Shown here: positions 25,051-34,297 of the stretch, piece by piece
Numbering within the stretch: position 1 is the first letter of the stretch
How the letters are laid out: every line of letters begins with the position of its first letter
The notes under the pieces: model-generated
The model's database searches: none
Told to the model about the DNA's origin: nothing
What the model saw: the letters and a program-made list of their open reading frames with translations, nothing else
Program-made: the position numbers and the translations under genes
From: Pseudomonadota bacterium
GTDB taxonomy: Bacteria > Pseudomonadota > Alphaproteobacteria > Sphingomonadales > Sphingomonadaceae
DNA length: 39,391 nt
Assembly: GCA_963205175.1 (NCBI GenBank)
Contig: CAUJIW010000145.1
Span: forward strand, 1 to 39,391
Direction of reading: 5' to 3'

Positions 25051-25078
25051 GGGCCGGGTGGAAACACCCGGCCCTTTT
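25051..25078 (+). terminator. Rho-independent terminator after the first EF-hand gene
   Basis: A perfect 10-bp stem GGGCCGGGTG with a GAAA loop, followed by TTTT. Confidence 0.9.
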
Positions 25079-25238
25079 CCGTTGGTGGCCCGTCGTTGCC
25101 ATCCGTCGTCGTCATCCGCGCCGTTTGGCTGAATGTCTGCTGAACGACCTGCTCAGCGCCGGTTCAGCCAGCCACTGGCATGGTCGGATCATCGCCACCC
25201 CGAGATGGCGAGGACACTGGACCCAAGGAGACACGACG

Positions 25239-25679
25239 ATGGGCAGGACGATGATGATGGCCGTGGCGCTGGGCATGCTGGCGTCGGCTCTGCCGGGCGC
25301 CGCCGCGCAGGCTCATGGCTATGGCGTCCGCGACGGCGCGCTGCATGCCGTGTTCGACAGCCGCAACGATCGCGAGGCGTTTTTCCGCTGGGCTTATCGC
25401 AACTTCGATGCCAACCGCGATGGCCGTCTTGGCGAGCGCGAGATGACGATGGCACGGCGCTCGGCGCTGACGCTGGCCGACCGTAACGGCAACGGCCGGG
25501 TGAGCGAGAAGGAATGGGACCGCTTCGTGCGTTCCTCCGCTTACCACCGCCACCCGGCCTATGCCTGGCATGATCGCCGCGATCATCGCGACCGCGACCG
25601 CCATGACCGCGACCGCCATGACCGCGGCCAACATGACCGCGACTGGCGCGACGATAATCGCTGGTGGCGCGATCGCTGA
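25239..25679 (+). CDS. Exported EF-hand protein with charged His/Asp/Arg tail
   Basis: 146 residues. A signal peptide (MMMAVALGMLASALPGAAAQA) is followed by two EF-hand-like loops (DANRDGRLGERE and DRNGNGRVSEKE), then a tail of HDR/DRD repeats (from about residue 111) rich in His, Asp and Arg. The tail resembles low-complexity metal-binding or acidic/basic zippers. AAGGAG lies 7 nt before the ATG at 25239. The gene ends in WWRDR and its last 21 bases lie in a 29-bp unit that is duplicated after the stop. Periplasmic; function unknown. Confidence 0.82.
   Translation: MGRTMMMAVALGMLASALPGAAAQAHGYGVRDGALHAVFDSRNDREAFFRWAYRNFDANRDGRLGEREMTMARRSALTLADRNGNGRVSEKEWDRFVRSSAYHRHPAYAWHDRRDHRDRDRHDRDRHDRGQHDRDWRDDNRWWRDR
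25584..25645 (+). repeat. Tandem repeat coding the His/Asp/Arg tail
   Basis: A repeated 15- to 18-bp unit (CATGACCGCGACCGC variants, four copies or so) produces the HDRDR tail of the EF-hand protein; such low-complexity repeats vary by slippage. Confidence 0.75.
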
Positions 25680-25718
25680 TCGCGCGGGGCGCTGGTGGCG
25701 CGATCGCTGATCGCGCGG
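25659..25718. repeat. 29-bp tandem duplication at a stop codon
   Basis: An identical 29-bp unit (starting CGCTGGTGGCGCGATCGCTG) is at 25659-25687 and 25690-25718 (31-bp period). The first copy encodes the C-terminal WWRDR and the TGA stop; the second is untranslated. Confidence 0.9.
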
Positions 25719-25764
25719 TGGCGTGAGCGTCCGGCGCCTGATCCGGGTACCGTCCGGGGCCGGG

Positions 25765-26325
25765 TCAGGCGTCGTAGGCGATCGCCAGCACCTCGATCTC
25801 GACCGGGCCGCGCGGCGTCGTCAGGGTCAGGGAGTCGCCGACGCGTGCCTTCATCAGGGCGCGGGCGATCGGCGACACCCAGCTCACATACTGGCGATCG
25901 GCATCCGTGCCCATGTCCACCTCGTCGCGGCCGACGATTTTCACCGTGCGCTCGACGTCCTGCTCGTCGACATAGGTGACGGTGGCACCGAACAGCACCC
26001 GCGACTTGTCGGTCTGGCGCTCGGGGTCGACGACGATCGCCGTCTCCAGTCGCTTGGCGAGGAAGCGCAGCCGCCGGTCGATCTCCCGCAGCCGCTTCTT
26101 GCCATAGAGATAGTCGCCGTTCTCCGAGCGGTCACCGTTGGAGGCCGCCCAGGTAACGGTTTCCACCATCTTCGGTCGTTCCACCGCCACCAGCTGCTGA
26201 TGTTCCTCGCGCAGGCGGCGATAGCCCTCGGGCGTCATGTAGTTCCGGTCGCCGGGCAGCGGCGGCGGGGTGTCGTCGTCCTCGTCGTCCGCGTCCTGCG
26301 ATTCCCGCACGAGTGCCTTGCTCAT
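25765..26325 (-). CDS. greB: Transcription elongation factor GreB
   Basis: 186 residues. An N-terminal acidic extension (DADDEDDDTPPPLPG), then the coiled-coil (YMTPEGYRRLREEHQQL) with the GreB hallmarks VETVTWAASNGDRSENGDYLYGKKRLREIDRR, whose DRSEN tip enters the RNA polymerase secondary channel, then the FKBP-like C-terminal domain (VEIEVLAIAY). Stimulates cleavage of backtracked RNA. The ATG at 26325 has GAGG 5 nt upstream. It follows slt by 80 bp on the same strand; they may be co-transcribed. Confidence 0.95.
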   Translation of the reverse strand: MSKALVRESQDADDEDDDTPPPLPGDRNYMTPEGYRRLREEHQQLVAVERPKMVETVTWAASNGDRSENGDYLYGKKRLREIDRRLRFLAKRLETAIVVDPERQTDKSRVLFGATVTYVDEQDVERTVKIVGRDEVDMGTDADRQYVSWVSPIARALMKARVGDSLTLTTPRGPVEIEVLAIAYDA

Positions 26326-26405
26326 GGTGCCTCAACGTCTGTTCCTGTGGCGCGCTGCCGTCATGGCAACGCCGGCCAGCTCGGCCATCAACCGTCGCCA
26401 GTCTG

Positions 26406-28457
26406 TCAGCTGTCGCCCGTCAGCCCGAGCAGGCGCGACAGCGCCTTCAGCCGCGGTTGTCCCGCCGGCTTGTCGCCGGTTCCGCCATCCGGCGCGATGC
26501 TCTGGTAGATCACCGCGTTCTCCAGCACCCGCTGGACATAGTTGCGGGTCTCGCTGAACGGGATCTGCTCGATCCAGCTCACCGTGTCGACGGTGGGGTC
26601 ACGCGGGTCGCCGAAGCGTTCCAGCCAGCGGACGACCCGGCCCGGTCCGGCGTTGTAGGCGGCCACCGCCAGCACGTGGTTCCCCCGGAAGCGATCGAGC
26701 ATCTGCTGGAAGTAGGTGGCGCCCAGCGTCATGTTGTAGGCGGGGTCGGTGGTCAGCCGCGCCGGTTCGTAAGGCAGACCGACTTTCTTCGCCACCAGCT
26801 GCGCCGTGCCCGGCATCAGCTGCATCAGGCCGCGCGCGCCCGCCGGGCTCACCGCCTGGATGTTGAACAGGCTCTCCTGGCGCGAAATGGCATGCACCAT
26901 GGTCCACATGCCTTCCAGCTCGCGCGCCAGCGGAATCCGCGGATAGGAGGCGTAGGCGAGGTTGATGCCCTTGCCGCGCGCCAGCTTGGCGGTGACGACG
27001 CCCAGATCCGGCCGGTTGAGCGCCTGCGCCAGGTCGGCGGCGAGGCGCTTCTCCGCCGGCGTCTGCGCCGCGCTGGCCAGCTCGCGGATGAACACGGATT
27101 CGGTGGGGCTCTCCCCCAGCTCGTTGAGCAGCCGGGTCGCCTGCACCAGGTCGCTGGCGGCGAACGCCACCGCCTGGTTCGCCAGCAGTGGCGGCGGTGT
27201 GAGTTCGGGCGAGGGCAGGGCGATACTCAGCTTTTCGGCGGCGAGCTGGCCGTAGAAGGCATCGGCGAACTGCGCCGCGCGATCATACCAGGCGCGTGCC
27301 AGCGGACCGTCGTTGACCGCTTCCGCCGCCCGCCCGGCCCAGAAGGCGGCCTTGCTCAGCGTGATCGGCGTCCGTGCAATGGCGAACATGCGCTCGAAAT
27401 GCCGGATGGCGTCGCGCGGCCGGCGGATGTCATGCAGCGCCAGCCAGCCGGCCTGCCATTCCAGGTCGGCGACGGCAATTCGTTCGGCGTCGGGCGCATC
27501 GGCGCCGGATGCGGCGAGGCCATGCTGGCTGACCAGCCGGTAGGCCAGTACCGGGTTGCGGGCGCCGGTTGCCCAGCGCGCCAGGCGCAGGCGCTCCTCG
27601 GCCCAGGTGGCCGGGCGGGCGATGTCCCCCGGGCTGGCGGGAGCGCCCGCGAGAATCTGCGCGGCACGGGCCGGGTCATTGCCCTTGTTGCGGTACCAGA
27701 GGGCACGATCCAGCAGCAGGCCGGCATTTGCCTGCAGGCTGGCCGGCACGCGATCGGCCATGGCCGGCGCGTCGGCTGCCTGGGCGCGCAAGGCGATGCG
27801 GGCCTGCGCCCAGGCCTGACGGTCGGCGTCGAGGAACGGCAGCATCCGCCGGGCGGCGCTGGTCATGCCCTGCCACAGCTGCTGGTCGACCCGGGCCAGA
27901 TGATCGTCGGGCGTCAACCGGGCCCGGAACAGGCTGAGCAGTCTTTGCTCGTCCTCCGGCCCCAGGCTGCCGCTGGTCCAGGCTTCCCGAGCCAGGGTGC
28001 CGGCCCGCTCCCACAGGCCGGTCGCCGCCAGCGCCTCGGCGTGGCGCAGCCTGCCGGCGGCGGTGATCGCCGGGTGGCGCTCGAAATAGGCCAGCCGTTC
28101 GGTGTGCGGCACGGCGGGCGTCATCGACTGTTCCAGCCGGCCGCGCATCTGGCGTTCCTGCGGCCAGCCGCGATTGGTCATCAGGAAGCCGTACAGGTCC
28201 GCATAGGGCGCCTTGGCCTCCAGGCAGCGCAGCCGGTCCCATGCGGCCAGCTTCGTGGCGATGGCGGCGCGGGCGGCGTCACTGGTGCGGCCGGCGCGGC
28301 CATAGGCGTCCAGCCGTGCCTGACAGGCCGCCGACAGGGGTGCCGGGGCACCGGCCGTGGTGCCGGCATGCACCGGCGCGGCCGCGAGGGCGCCCAGCAG
28401 GGCCGCCAGCGGCACCGTCATCCAAATCTTCGAGCGCATGGGCCTGCCTGCCGCCAT
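26406..28457 (-). CDS. slt: Soluble lytic murein transglycosylase
   Basis: About 683 residues. A signal peptide ends AAAPVHA. A long alpha-helical superhelix (about 60-490) with many leucine- and alanine-rich helices follows. The C-terminal catalytic domain (about 510-640) has ISRQESLFNIQAVSPAGARGLMQLMP with catalytic Glu528, and the family motifs NMTLGATYF and AVAAYNAGPGRV. Cleaves the glycan strand to 1,6-anhydroMurNAc products; periplasmic. Two starts are plausible: the ATG at 28457 (GGAGG, 12 nt) and at 28439; the signal peptide works with either. Divergent from dapA with a 98-bp gap. Confidence 0.95.
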   Translation of the reverse strand: MAAGRPMRSKIWMTVPLAALLGALAAAPVHAGTTAGAPAPLSAACQARLDAYGRAGRTSDAARAAIATKLAAWDRLRCLEAKAPYADLYGFLMTNRGWPQERQMRGRLEQSMTPAVPHTERLAYFERHPAITAAGRLRHAEALAATGLWERAGTLAREAWTSGSLGPEDEQRLLSLFRARLTPDDHLARVDQQLWQGMTSAARRMLPFLDADRQAWAQARIALRAQAADAPAMADRVPASLQANAGLLLDRALWYRNKGNDPARAAQILAGAPASPGDIARPATWAEERLRLARWATGARNPVLAYRLVSQHGLAASGADAPDAERIAVADLEWQAGWLALHDIRRPRDAIRHFERMFAIARTPITLSKAAFWAGRAAEAVNDGPLARAWYDRAAQFADAFYGQLAAEKLSIALPSPELTPPPLLANQAVAFAASDLVQATRLLNELGESPTESVFIRELASAAQTPAEKRLAADLAQALNRPDLGVVTAKLARGKGINLAYASYPRIPLARELEGMWTMVHAISRQESLFNIQAVSPAGARGLMQLMPGTAQLVAKKVGLPYEPARLTTDPAYNMTLGATYFQQMLDRFRGNHVLAVAAYNAGPGRVVRWLERFGDPRDPTVDTVSWIEQIPFSETRNYVQRVLENAVIYQSIAPDGGTGDKPAGQPRLKALSRLLGLTGDS

Positions 28458-28555
28458 CGAACTTGCCTGCCTCCGTTGAACGTGCTTAGGGTCTCCGCCA
28501 ATCGCGGCGGTCAGCTCCTGATTGCCATGAACTGCTTGAGATGAGGTATAGTCCC

Positions 28556-29431
28556 ATGATTGGCGGGTCCATTCCAGCCCTGATCACGCCGTTCCGAGAT
28601 GGCGTCATCGACGAACCGACGTTTCGTACCCTCGTCGAGCGGCAGATCAAAGGTGGCAGCAAGGCGCTGGTGCCGGTGGGCACGACCGGCGAATCGGCGA
28701 CGCTGAGCCATGAGGAGCATCACCGGGTCACCGAACTCACCATCGAGGTCGCCGCCGGCCGGGTGCCGGTGATCGCCGGCTGCGGCTCCAACGCCACCGC
28801 CGAGGCGATCAGCCTGATGCAGCACGCCGAAAAGGCGGGCGCCGATGCGGCGCTGGTGGTCTGCCCCTATTACAACAAGCCGAGCCAGGACGGTCTCTAC
28901 CAGCATTTCAAGGCGCTGGCCGAGGCGAGCGCGCTGCCGATCATCATCTACAACATCCCCGGCCGCTCGATCGTCGACATGAGCCCGGAGACCATGGGCC
29001 GGCTCGCCGAGCTCAAGACCATCATCGGCGTCAAGGACGCGACCGGCAACATTGCCCGCGTCAGCCAGCAGCGCGCCACCTGCGGCACCGGCTTCATCCA
29101 GCTATCCGGCAACGACGAGACGGCGCTGGCTTTCAACGCCACCGGCGGTGTCGGCTGCATTTCCGTTACCGCCAACGTGGCGCCCGAACTGTGCGCCCGG
29201 TTCCAGGCGGCCAGCCTCGCCGGCGACATGGGTACGGCGCTGGCGCTCAATGACCGGCTGTTCCCGCTGCACCTGGCGCTGTTCGCCGATGCCTCGCCGG
29301 GGCCGACCAAATATGCGCTGCACAAGCTGGGCCTGCTGCCGACGATGGAGATGCGCCTGCCGATGACGGCGCCATCGGCGGCCGCCTGCGCCAGGGTGGA
29401 CGCGGCGCTCCAGCACGCCGGCCTGCTCTGA
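28556..29431 (+). CDS. dapA: 4-hydroxy-tetrahydrodipicolinate synthase
   Basis: 291 residues, normal DapA length. Tyr132 in [10 protein letters not shown] and the Schiff-base lysine Lys160 in [10 protein letters not shown] are present, as is the catalytic-site GTTGES (42-47). Condenses pyruvate with aspartate semialdehyde in lysine/diaminopimelate synthesis. The ATG at 28556 ([13 protein letters not shown]) was chosen over 28541: GAGG lies 9 nt upstream and the N-terminus matches the family. smpB follows after 28 bp, the common dapA-smpB arrangement. The adjacent slt on the other strand also serves the cell wall. Confidence 0.97.
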   Translation: MIGGSIPALITPFRDGVIDEPTFRTLVERQIKGGSKALVPVGTTGESATLSHEEHHRVTELTIEVAAGRVPVIAGCGSNATAEAISLMQHAEKAGADAALVVCPYYNKPSQDGLYQHFKALAEASALPIIIYNIPGRSIVDMSPETMGRLAELKTIIGVKDATGNIARVSQQRATCGTGFIQLSGNDETALAFNATGGVGCISVTANVAPELCARFQAASLAGDMGTALALNDRLFPLHLALFADASPGPTKYALHKLGLLPTMEMRLPMTAPSAAACARVDAALQHAGLL

Positions 29432-29459
29432 GGCCCGCTCCGGAGCCCCGTGTGTCGCC

Positions 29460-29945
29460 ATGGCCCGTCCGCATGTCTCCCAGCCGCTGACCAAGCGCAA
29501 GGTGGTCGCCGAGAACCGGCGGGCGCGGTTCGACTATTTCGTCGATGATGTGTACGAGGCGGGCATCGCGCTGACCGGCACCGAGGTGAAAAGCCTGCGC
29601 TTCGGCGAGGGCTCGATCGCCGATTCCTACGCCGAGGTCCGCAATGGCGAGGTCTGGCTGGTCAACGCCAACATCCCCGAGTTCAGCCACGGCAACCGCT
29701 TCAATCACGAGCCCAAGCGGCCGCGCAAGCTGCTGCTGCATGCCCGCGAGGTGGAGAAATTCCACGGCGCCGTCAACCGCCAGGGCATGACGCTGATCCC
29801 GCTGTCGATCTATTTCAACGATCGCGGCCGGGCCAAGGTCGAGCTGGCGCTGGCCAAGGGCAAGAAGCTGCACGACAAGCGCGAGACCGAGAAGAACCGC
29901 GACTGGCAGCGCGAGAAGCAGCGGCTGATGCGCGACAAGGGCTGA
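29460..29945 (+). CDS. smpB: SsrA-binding protein SmpB
   Basis: 161 residues. Core motifs: [50 protein letters not shown], and the C-terminal basic tail [22 protein letters not shown] that probes the empty A site. Binds tmRNA and brings it to stalled ribosomes. It follows dapA by 28 bp. The cognate permuted ssrA lies about 26 kb away in the same window and sspB next to it. The last codons lie in a 17-bp tandem duplication. Confidence 0.97.
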   Translation: MARPHVSQPLTKRKVVAENRRARFDYFVDDVYEAGIALTGTEVKSLRFGEGSIADSYAEVRNGEVWLVNANIPEFSHGNRFNHEPKRPRKLLLHAREVEKFHGAVNRQGMTLIPLSIYFNDRGRAKVELALAKGKKLHDKRETEKNRDWQREKQRLMRDKG

Positions 29946-29963
29946 GGCGCGACAGGAGCTGAG
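29930..29963. repeat. 17-bp tandem duplication at the smpB stop codon
   Basis: GCGCGACAAGGGCTGAG (29930-29946) and GCGCGACAGGAGCTGAG (29947-29963) are adjacent, 15 of 17 identical. Copy 1 contains the TGA stop. Confidence 0.85.
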
Positions 29964-29976
29964 GCGCCCCTGGTGC

Positions 29977-30005
29977 GCGGGGGGGGCGTGGTCGTGCCCC
30001 CCCGC
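29977..30005. terminator. Hairpin between convergent smpB and GDT1 genes
   Basis: A G/C-only stem (11- and 10-nt arms with one bulge) around an 8-nt loop, with no T run on either side. It may stop transcription from both sides. Confidence 0.4.
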
Positions 30006-30013
30006 AACCCATC

Positions 30014-30583
30014 TCAGAACAGGCCGCCGAGATTGAGCAGGGTGGCGATGCCCAGCAGGCCGAACAGCACGGCGGCGATGATCCGCACCAGCTTGAGCGG
30101 CAGTACCCGCGTCGCGGCCTCGCCCAGCAGCACCGCCGGCACGTTGGCGATCATCATGCCCAGCGTGGTGCCGGCGGCGACCATCAGCACCGCATGGTAG
30201 CGCGCAGCCAGCGCCACGGTGGCGACCTGCGTCTTGTCGCCCATCTCCACCAGGAAGAAGGCGATGGTGGTGCCCAGAAACGCCCCCCAGGCACCACGAT
30301 CCTCCGGCGCCTCGTCCATGGTGTCGGGCACCAGCGCCCAGGCGGCCATGGCGAGGAAGGAGGCACCGAGCACCCAGCGCATGATGTCGGGCGTTAGCAG
30401 GTCGGCGACCAGCGTGCCGGCCAGCGCCGCCAGCGCGTGGTTGGCGATGGTGGCGACGAAGATGCCGAGAATGATCGGCAGCGGGCGTTTGAACTTGGCC
30501 GCCAGCAGCAGGGCGAGCAGCTGGGTCTTGTCGCCGATTTCGGCGATGGCGACGATGCCGGTGGAGACGAGCAGGGCTTCCAT
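30014..30583 (-). CDS. GDT1/UPF0016 (TMEM165-type) cation exporter
   Basis: 189-residue inner-membrane protein with two inverted copies of a three-helix unit. Each carries the signature E-x-G-D-K-T-Q: EIGDKTQ (15-21) and EMGDKTQ (113-119). Family members export Mn2+ (or Ca2+) across membranes. A yybP-ykoY manganese riboswitch lies upstream, strongly supporting a manganese role. The ATG at 30583 begins MEALLVSTGIVAIAEIGDKTQ, standard for the family; the much longer upstream frame runs through the riboswitch and was rejected. Convergent with smpB, and the 339-bp gap to the oxidoreductase gene is mostly riboswitch. Confidence 0.93.
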   Translation of the reverse strand: MEALLVSTGIVAIAEIGDKTQLLALLLAAKFKRPLPIILGIFVATIANHALAALAGTLVADLLTPDIMRWVLGASFLAMAAWALVPDTMDEAPEDRGAWGAFLGTTIAFFLVEMGDKTQVATVALAARYHAVLMVAAGTTLGMMIANVPAVLLGEAATRVLPLKLVRIIAAVLFGLLGIATLLNLGGLF

Positions 30584-30659
30584 GACGCAATCCGGGGGCA
30601 GGGGCGGGCAACAACCAGTGACGACCGCGTCGCCCGACCCTGCCAGTGTCGGACGCGGC

Positions 30660-30805
30660 TCGCCAATGGTCTCGCCAAGGTCGCGGTGCCGTGCGGCACC
30701 GTGGTTCCCGGTTGCGCCATGGCCGTGGCGGCCGAGCCACCCGTGCCAAGTCTGTTGACGCAACCCCCTCTGATCCGCGAGGGCGGCTACTCCCCAATGA
30801 AGCGG
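30660..30805 (-). promoter_or_regulatory. yybP-ykoY manganese riboswitch
   Basis: On minus the conserved elements occur in order: GGGGAGTAG (30795-30787), CGTCAACA (30760-30753), and GGCGAGACC (30676-30668) closing the aptamer, flanked by partly complementary arms of a P1 stem. This matches the yybP-ykoY class, which senses Mn2+. Between the aptamer and the start codon lies a hairpin (CCGCGTC with GACGCGG), with no T run, so control may be translational. Ends are approximate. Confidence 0.88.
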
Positions 30806-30922
30806 CTTTCCCATAGCGTGACGGTGCCGGTATGGCAAGTCACCTGACCTGTTGCCTGCAGGAGGGGCTGGTCGGCGCGGCCGCGACACTCTATCTGCTG
30901 GGGCAGCAAGCACGAGGCAACG

Positions 30923-31639
30923 ATGAGCGACACCGACAGCGACGCGCCGGGGGGCAAGGCCCCTGCCAGTGAAATCCCACCCGGGGAGAGCCCTTCCGGC
31001 GAGATCCGGGACAAGCTGGTGCAGTCCAAGCAGCAGTGGGCGCGCGAGGGCCGGCTGCTCACCGGCACCAAGGGCGACCGCCAGGTCGACCGGCTGCCGC
31101 CGGGCCAGCGGCTGGTGACCAACTGGCCGGTGCTCGATCTCGGCATCCAGCCGGCGATTCCGCTCGACGTGTGGACGCTGACCGTCGATGGCCTGGTGGA
31201 CAATCCGCTGCGCTGGTCGTGGGCGGATTTTTGCGCCCAGCCCGCCTTCGAGGACGTGTCGGACATCCACTGCGTCACCCAGTGGTCGCGCTACGACAAC
31301 CGCTGGGAAGGCGTCTCCACCCGCCATATCGTCGCCGTGGCGGGGGTGCGGCCGGAGGCCCGCCACGTCGTCCTGCACGGCTACGACGGCTACACCACCA
31401 ACGTCACGCTGGCCCACTTCACCGATACCGACTGTCTGCTGGCCCACAGCCACGACGGCCAGCCGATCGCCCGCGAGCATGGCGGCCCGGTGCGGGTGAT
31501 CATTCCCAAATATTACTTCTGGAAATCCGCCAAGTGGATCAAGCGGATCGAGTTCGTCGACCTCGACAAGCCGGGCTTCTGGGAAGTGCGCGGCTACCAC
31601 AATGTCGGCGATCCGTGGGACGAGGAACGCTACAGCTGA
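30923..31639 (+). CDS. Molybdopterin-dependent oxidoreductase, YedY/sulfite-oxidase fold
   Basis: 238 residues of the oxidoreductase molybdopterin-binding domain. Cys117 in DIHCVTQWS is the molybdenum ligand; IPKYYFWKSAKWIKRIEF is the characteristic closing motif. There is no TAT signal, unlike MsrP/YedY, so a cytosolic protein is likely. The N-terminal 45 residues are Pro/Ser/Glu-rich and probably disordered. GAGG lies 6 nt before the ATG at 30923. Substrate not predictable. Downstream (104 bp) is a Fur-family regulator on the same strand; it is divergent from the GDT1 gene. Confidence 0.9.
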   Translation: MSDTDSDAPGGKAPASEIPPGESPSGEIRDKLVQSKQQWAREGRLLTGTKGDRQVDRLPPGQRLVTNWPVLDLGIQPAIPLDVWTLTVDGLVDNPLRWSWADFCAQPAFEDVSDIHCVTQWSRYDNRWEGVSTRHIVAVAGVRPEARHVVLHGYDGYTTNVTLAHFTDTDCLLAHSHDGQPIAREHGGPVRVIIPKYYFWKSAKWIKRIEFVDLDKPGFWEVRGYHNVGDPWDEERYS

Positions 31640-31743
31640 GCGGGCCGTCCATTTGGCCACGGCCGCGGCCGGGTCGGTCATGTGGCCGCAGCGCGGCCGG
31701 GCGGGTTGTCAATCCATACCCCCACCCCCTATCTTGAGTGTCG

Positions 31744-32217
31744 ATGACCCACGCCTGCGATCATAGCCACCCGGAACTCGGCGCGCCCGACTTCCTCGCC
31801 GCCGCCGAACAGGCGCTGGTGGGGCGCGGCGAACAGTGGACGCCGCTGCGTCAGGCGGTGTTCGAGGCGCTGCTGGCGGCCGGGGGCCCGGCCAGCGCCT
31901 ACGACATCGCGGAGCGGGTCTCCGCCGGCCAGGGGCGGCGCATCGCCGCCAACACCGTCTATCGCATCCTCGACCTGTTCGTCGGCGCCAACCTTGCCAA
32001 GCGGGTGGAAAGCCGCAACGCCTTCCTGGTCTGTGCCCACCCCGACCACGCGCACGACTGCATCTTCCTGGTCTGCGAGTCCTGCGGCGCCACCACCCAC
32101 ATCGACGACGACGGCGTGGCGGCGCAGATTCGGGCGCTGGCGCGCGCGCAGGGCTTCGAGCCGCGCCAGCCGGTGATCGAGGTCAAGGGCCGCTGCGCGG
32201 CCTGCGTGGCGGGCTGA
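31744..32217 (+). CDS. Fur-family regulator, Zur-like
   Basis: 157 residues. Winged-helix DNA-binding domain (about 15-85) with [12 protein letters not shown] and [13 protein letters not shown], then the dimerisation/metal domain: [19 protein letters not shown] and a C-terminal CAAC pair giving two CxxC zinc sites. The His/Asp pattern and the closing [11 protein letters not shown] resemble Zur more than Fur, but this is by eye. The ATG at 31744 was preferred over GTG at 31738 because GAG lies 6 nt upstream. Likely represses zinc or iron uptake genes under metal repletion. Lies between the molybdenum enzyme and dxs. Confidence 0.9.
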   Translation: MTHACDHSHPELGAPDFLAAAEQALVGRGEQWTPLRQAVFEALLAAGGPASAYDIAERVSAGQGRRIAANTVYRILDLFVGANLAKRVESRNAFLVCAHPDHAHDCIFLVCESCGATTHIDDDGVAAQIRALARAQGFEPRQPVIEVKGRCAACVAG

Positions 32218-32303
32218 ATCCGCCCCCCTCCCTTCGTGGTTCGACAAATGGCGCATGGAGGGCTATAGCGCTGTCATGGTTTCATTACTTCCCGGAGTTC
32301 AGG

Positions 32304-34253
32304 GTGACGGATCGTCTGCCCACGCCACCGTCCTTGACGCCTTCCACGCCGCTGCTTGATCAGGTCCGTCTGCCGGCCGACGTGCGCCGGCTGACGCCCG
32401 AGCAGCTGCCGCAGCTGGCGGAAGAAGTGCGTCAGGAGCTGATCCACGTGGTGAGCCAGACCGGCGGCCATCTCGGCGCCGGGCTGGGCGTCGTCGAGCT
32501 GACGGTGGCGCTGCATCATGTGTTCAATACCCCGGACGACATCCTGATCTGGGATGTCGGTCATCAGGCCTATCCGCACAAGATCCTCACCGGCCGGCGC
32601 GACCGCATGACGACGCTGCGCCAGGGCGGCGGCCTGTCGGGTTTCACCAAGCGTTCGGAAAGCGTGTACGACCCGTTCGGCACCGCGCATTCCTCGACCT
32701 CCATCTCGGCGGCGATCGGCTTTGCCGTCGCCAACAAGCTCGCCGGCGCGCCGGGCAAGGCGATCGCCGTCATCGGCGATGGCGCCATGTCGGCCGGCAT
32801 GGCCTATGAGGCGATGAACAACGCGCTGGCCGCCGGCAACCGGCTGATCGTCATCCTTAACGACAACGACATGTCGATCGCGCCGCCGGTGGGCGCGCTG
32901 TCGGCCTATCTTGCCCGGCTGCTGTCGTCGCGCTCCTACATGTCGATCCGCGACATCGGCCGCCACGTCGCCCGCCATCTGCCGCGCCCGCTGGCCCAGG
33001 CCGCCCGCAAGGCCGAGGAATATGCCCGCGGCATGGCCACCGGCGGCACCCTGTTCGAGGAGCTGGGCTTCTATTACGTCGGCCCCATCGACGGGCATAA
33101 CCTCGAACACCTGATCCCGGTGCTGGAGAATGTCCGCGACGCCAAGGAAGGGCCGATTCTGGTCCATGTCGTGACGCAGAAGGGCAAGGGCTACGCGCCG
33201 GCCGAGGAGAGCGCCGACAAATATCATGGCGTCAACAAGTTCGACGTCATCACCGGTGCCCAGCACAAGGCGCCTGCGAAGGCGCCGCAATATACCCGCG
33301 TGTTCGCCCAGGCGCTGATGGCGGAGGCCGCGCGCGACGACAAGGTGGTCGCCATCACCGCCGCCATGCCCTCGGGCACCGGGCTCGACCTGTTCGCCCA
33401 GGCCTATCCCGACCGCTGCTTCGATGTCGGCATCGCCGAGCAGCACGCGGTCACCTTCGCCGCCGGTCTGGCCGCCCAGGGCCGCCGGCCGTTCGCCGCG
33501 CTCTATTCCACCTTCCTGCAGCGTGCCTACGACCAGGTGGTGCATGACGTGGCGATCCAGAACCTGCCGGTGCGCTTCGCCATCGATCGCGCCGGTCTGG
33601 TCGGCGCCGACGGCGCCACCCACGCCGGTTCGTTCGATGTCACCTATCTTGCCACCCTGCCCAACATGGTGGTGATGGCGGCGGCGGACGAGGCGGAGCT
33701 GGTGCACATGGTCCACACCATGGCGCTGCACGACAGCGGCCCGATCGCCTGCCGCTATCCGCGCGGCGAGGGTACCGGCGTGCCGCTGCCGGCGACGCCG
33801 GAGCGGCTGGAGATCGGCAAGGGCCGCATCGTCCGCGAGGGCGGCAAGGTCGCCATCCTGTCGCTGGGCACCCGGCTGGCCGAGGCGCTCAAGGCCGCCG
33901 ACGAGCTGGCCGCCAAGGGCTATCCGGCGACGGTGGCCGACATGCGCTTCGCCAAGCCGCTCGACCTGGCACTGATCCGCAGACTGGCGCTCGGCCATGA
34001 CGTGCTGGTGACGGTGGAGGAAGGCGCCATCGGCGGCTTCGGGGCCCATGTGCTGACCTTCCTGTCCGACGAGGGGCTGCTGGACGCCGGCCTGAAGATC
34101 CGCACCCTGCGGCTGCCGGATGTGTTCCAGGATCAGGACAAGCCGGAGAAGATGTACGACGAGGCGGGGCTGAACGCGCCCGATATCGCCCGCACCGCGC
34201 TGGCCGCGCTGCGCCACAACGACGTGTCGCTGGCCGGTACGGCACGCGCCTGA
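32304..34253 (+). CDS. dxs: 1-deoxy-D-xylulose-5-phosphate synthase
   Basis: 649 residues, normal length. N-terminal THDP domain with [18 protein letters not shown] and the GDG motif at residues 158-160 ([16 protein letters not shown]); central transketolase-type pyrimidine domain with [17 protein letters not shown] and [15 protein letters not shown]-terminal domain [10 protein letters not shown]. Makes DXP from pyruvate and glyceraldehyde-3-phosphate, the first step of MEP isoprenoid synthesis; DXP also feeds thiamin and pyridoxal. The GTG at 32304 has GGAG 9 nt upstream, and an N-terminal extension upstream is not family-like. In many alphaproteobacteria tlyA follows dxs; here a VapBC cassette stands between. 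Confidence 0.97.
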   Translation: MTDRLPTPPSLTPSTPLLDQVRLPADVRRLTPEQLPQLAEEVRQELIHVVSQTGGHLGAGLGVVELTVALHHVFNTPDDILIWDVGHQAYPHKILTGRRDRMTTLRQGGGLSGFTKRSESVYDPFGTAHSSTSISAAIGFAVANKLAGAPGKAIAVIGDGAMSAGMAYEAMNNALAAGNRLIVILNDNDMSIAPPVGALSAYLARLLSSRSYMSIRDIGRHVARHLPRPLAQAARKAEEYARGMATGGTLFEELGFYYVGPIDGHNLEHLIPVLENVRDAKEGPILVHVVTQKGKGYAPAEESADKYHGVNKFDVITGAQHKAPAKAPQYTRVFAQALMAEAARDDKVVAITAAMPSGTGLDLFAQAYPDRCFDVGIAEQHAVTFAAGLAAQGRRPFAALYSTFLQRAYDQVVHDVAIQNLPVRFAIDRAGLVGADGATHAGSFDVTYLATLPNMVVMAAADEAELVHMVHTMALHDSGPIACRYPRGEGTGVPLPATPERLEIGKGRIVREGGKVAILSLGTRLAEALKAADELAAKGYPATVADMRFAKPLDLALIRRLALGHDVLVTVEEGAIGGFGAHVLTFLSDEGLLDAGLKIRTLRLPDVFQDQDKPEKMYDEAGLNAPDIARTALAALRHNDVSLAGTARA

Positions 34254-34297
34254 GCCCTGATTTGTCCTGATCCCCGATTGTCTTGAGATCGGGCTGA

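Noticed and set aside
30584..31681. Upstream extension of the GDT1 frame through the riboswitch
   Set aside because: The family begins at MEALLVSTGIV; the extension is riboswitch RNA and antisense to another gene.
31640..31740. Near-repeat of TGGCC/GGCCGGG before the Fur-family gene, read as an operator or duplication
   Set aside because: The similarity rests mostly on GGCC-rich palindromic sequence common in this GC-rich DNA; not separable from chance.
32274..34217. 647-codon minus-strand frame opposite dxs
   Set aside because: Shadow of dxs, no recognisable protein features.
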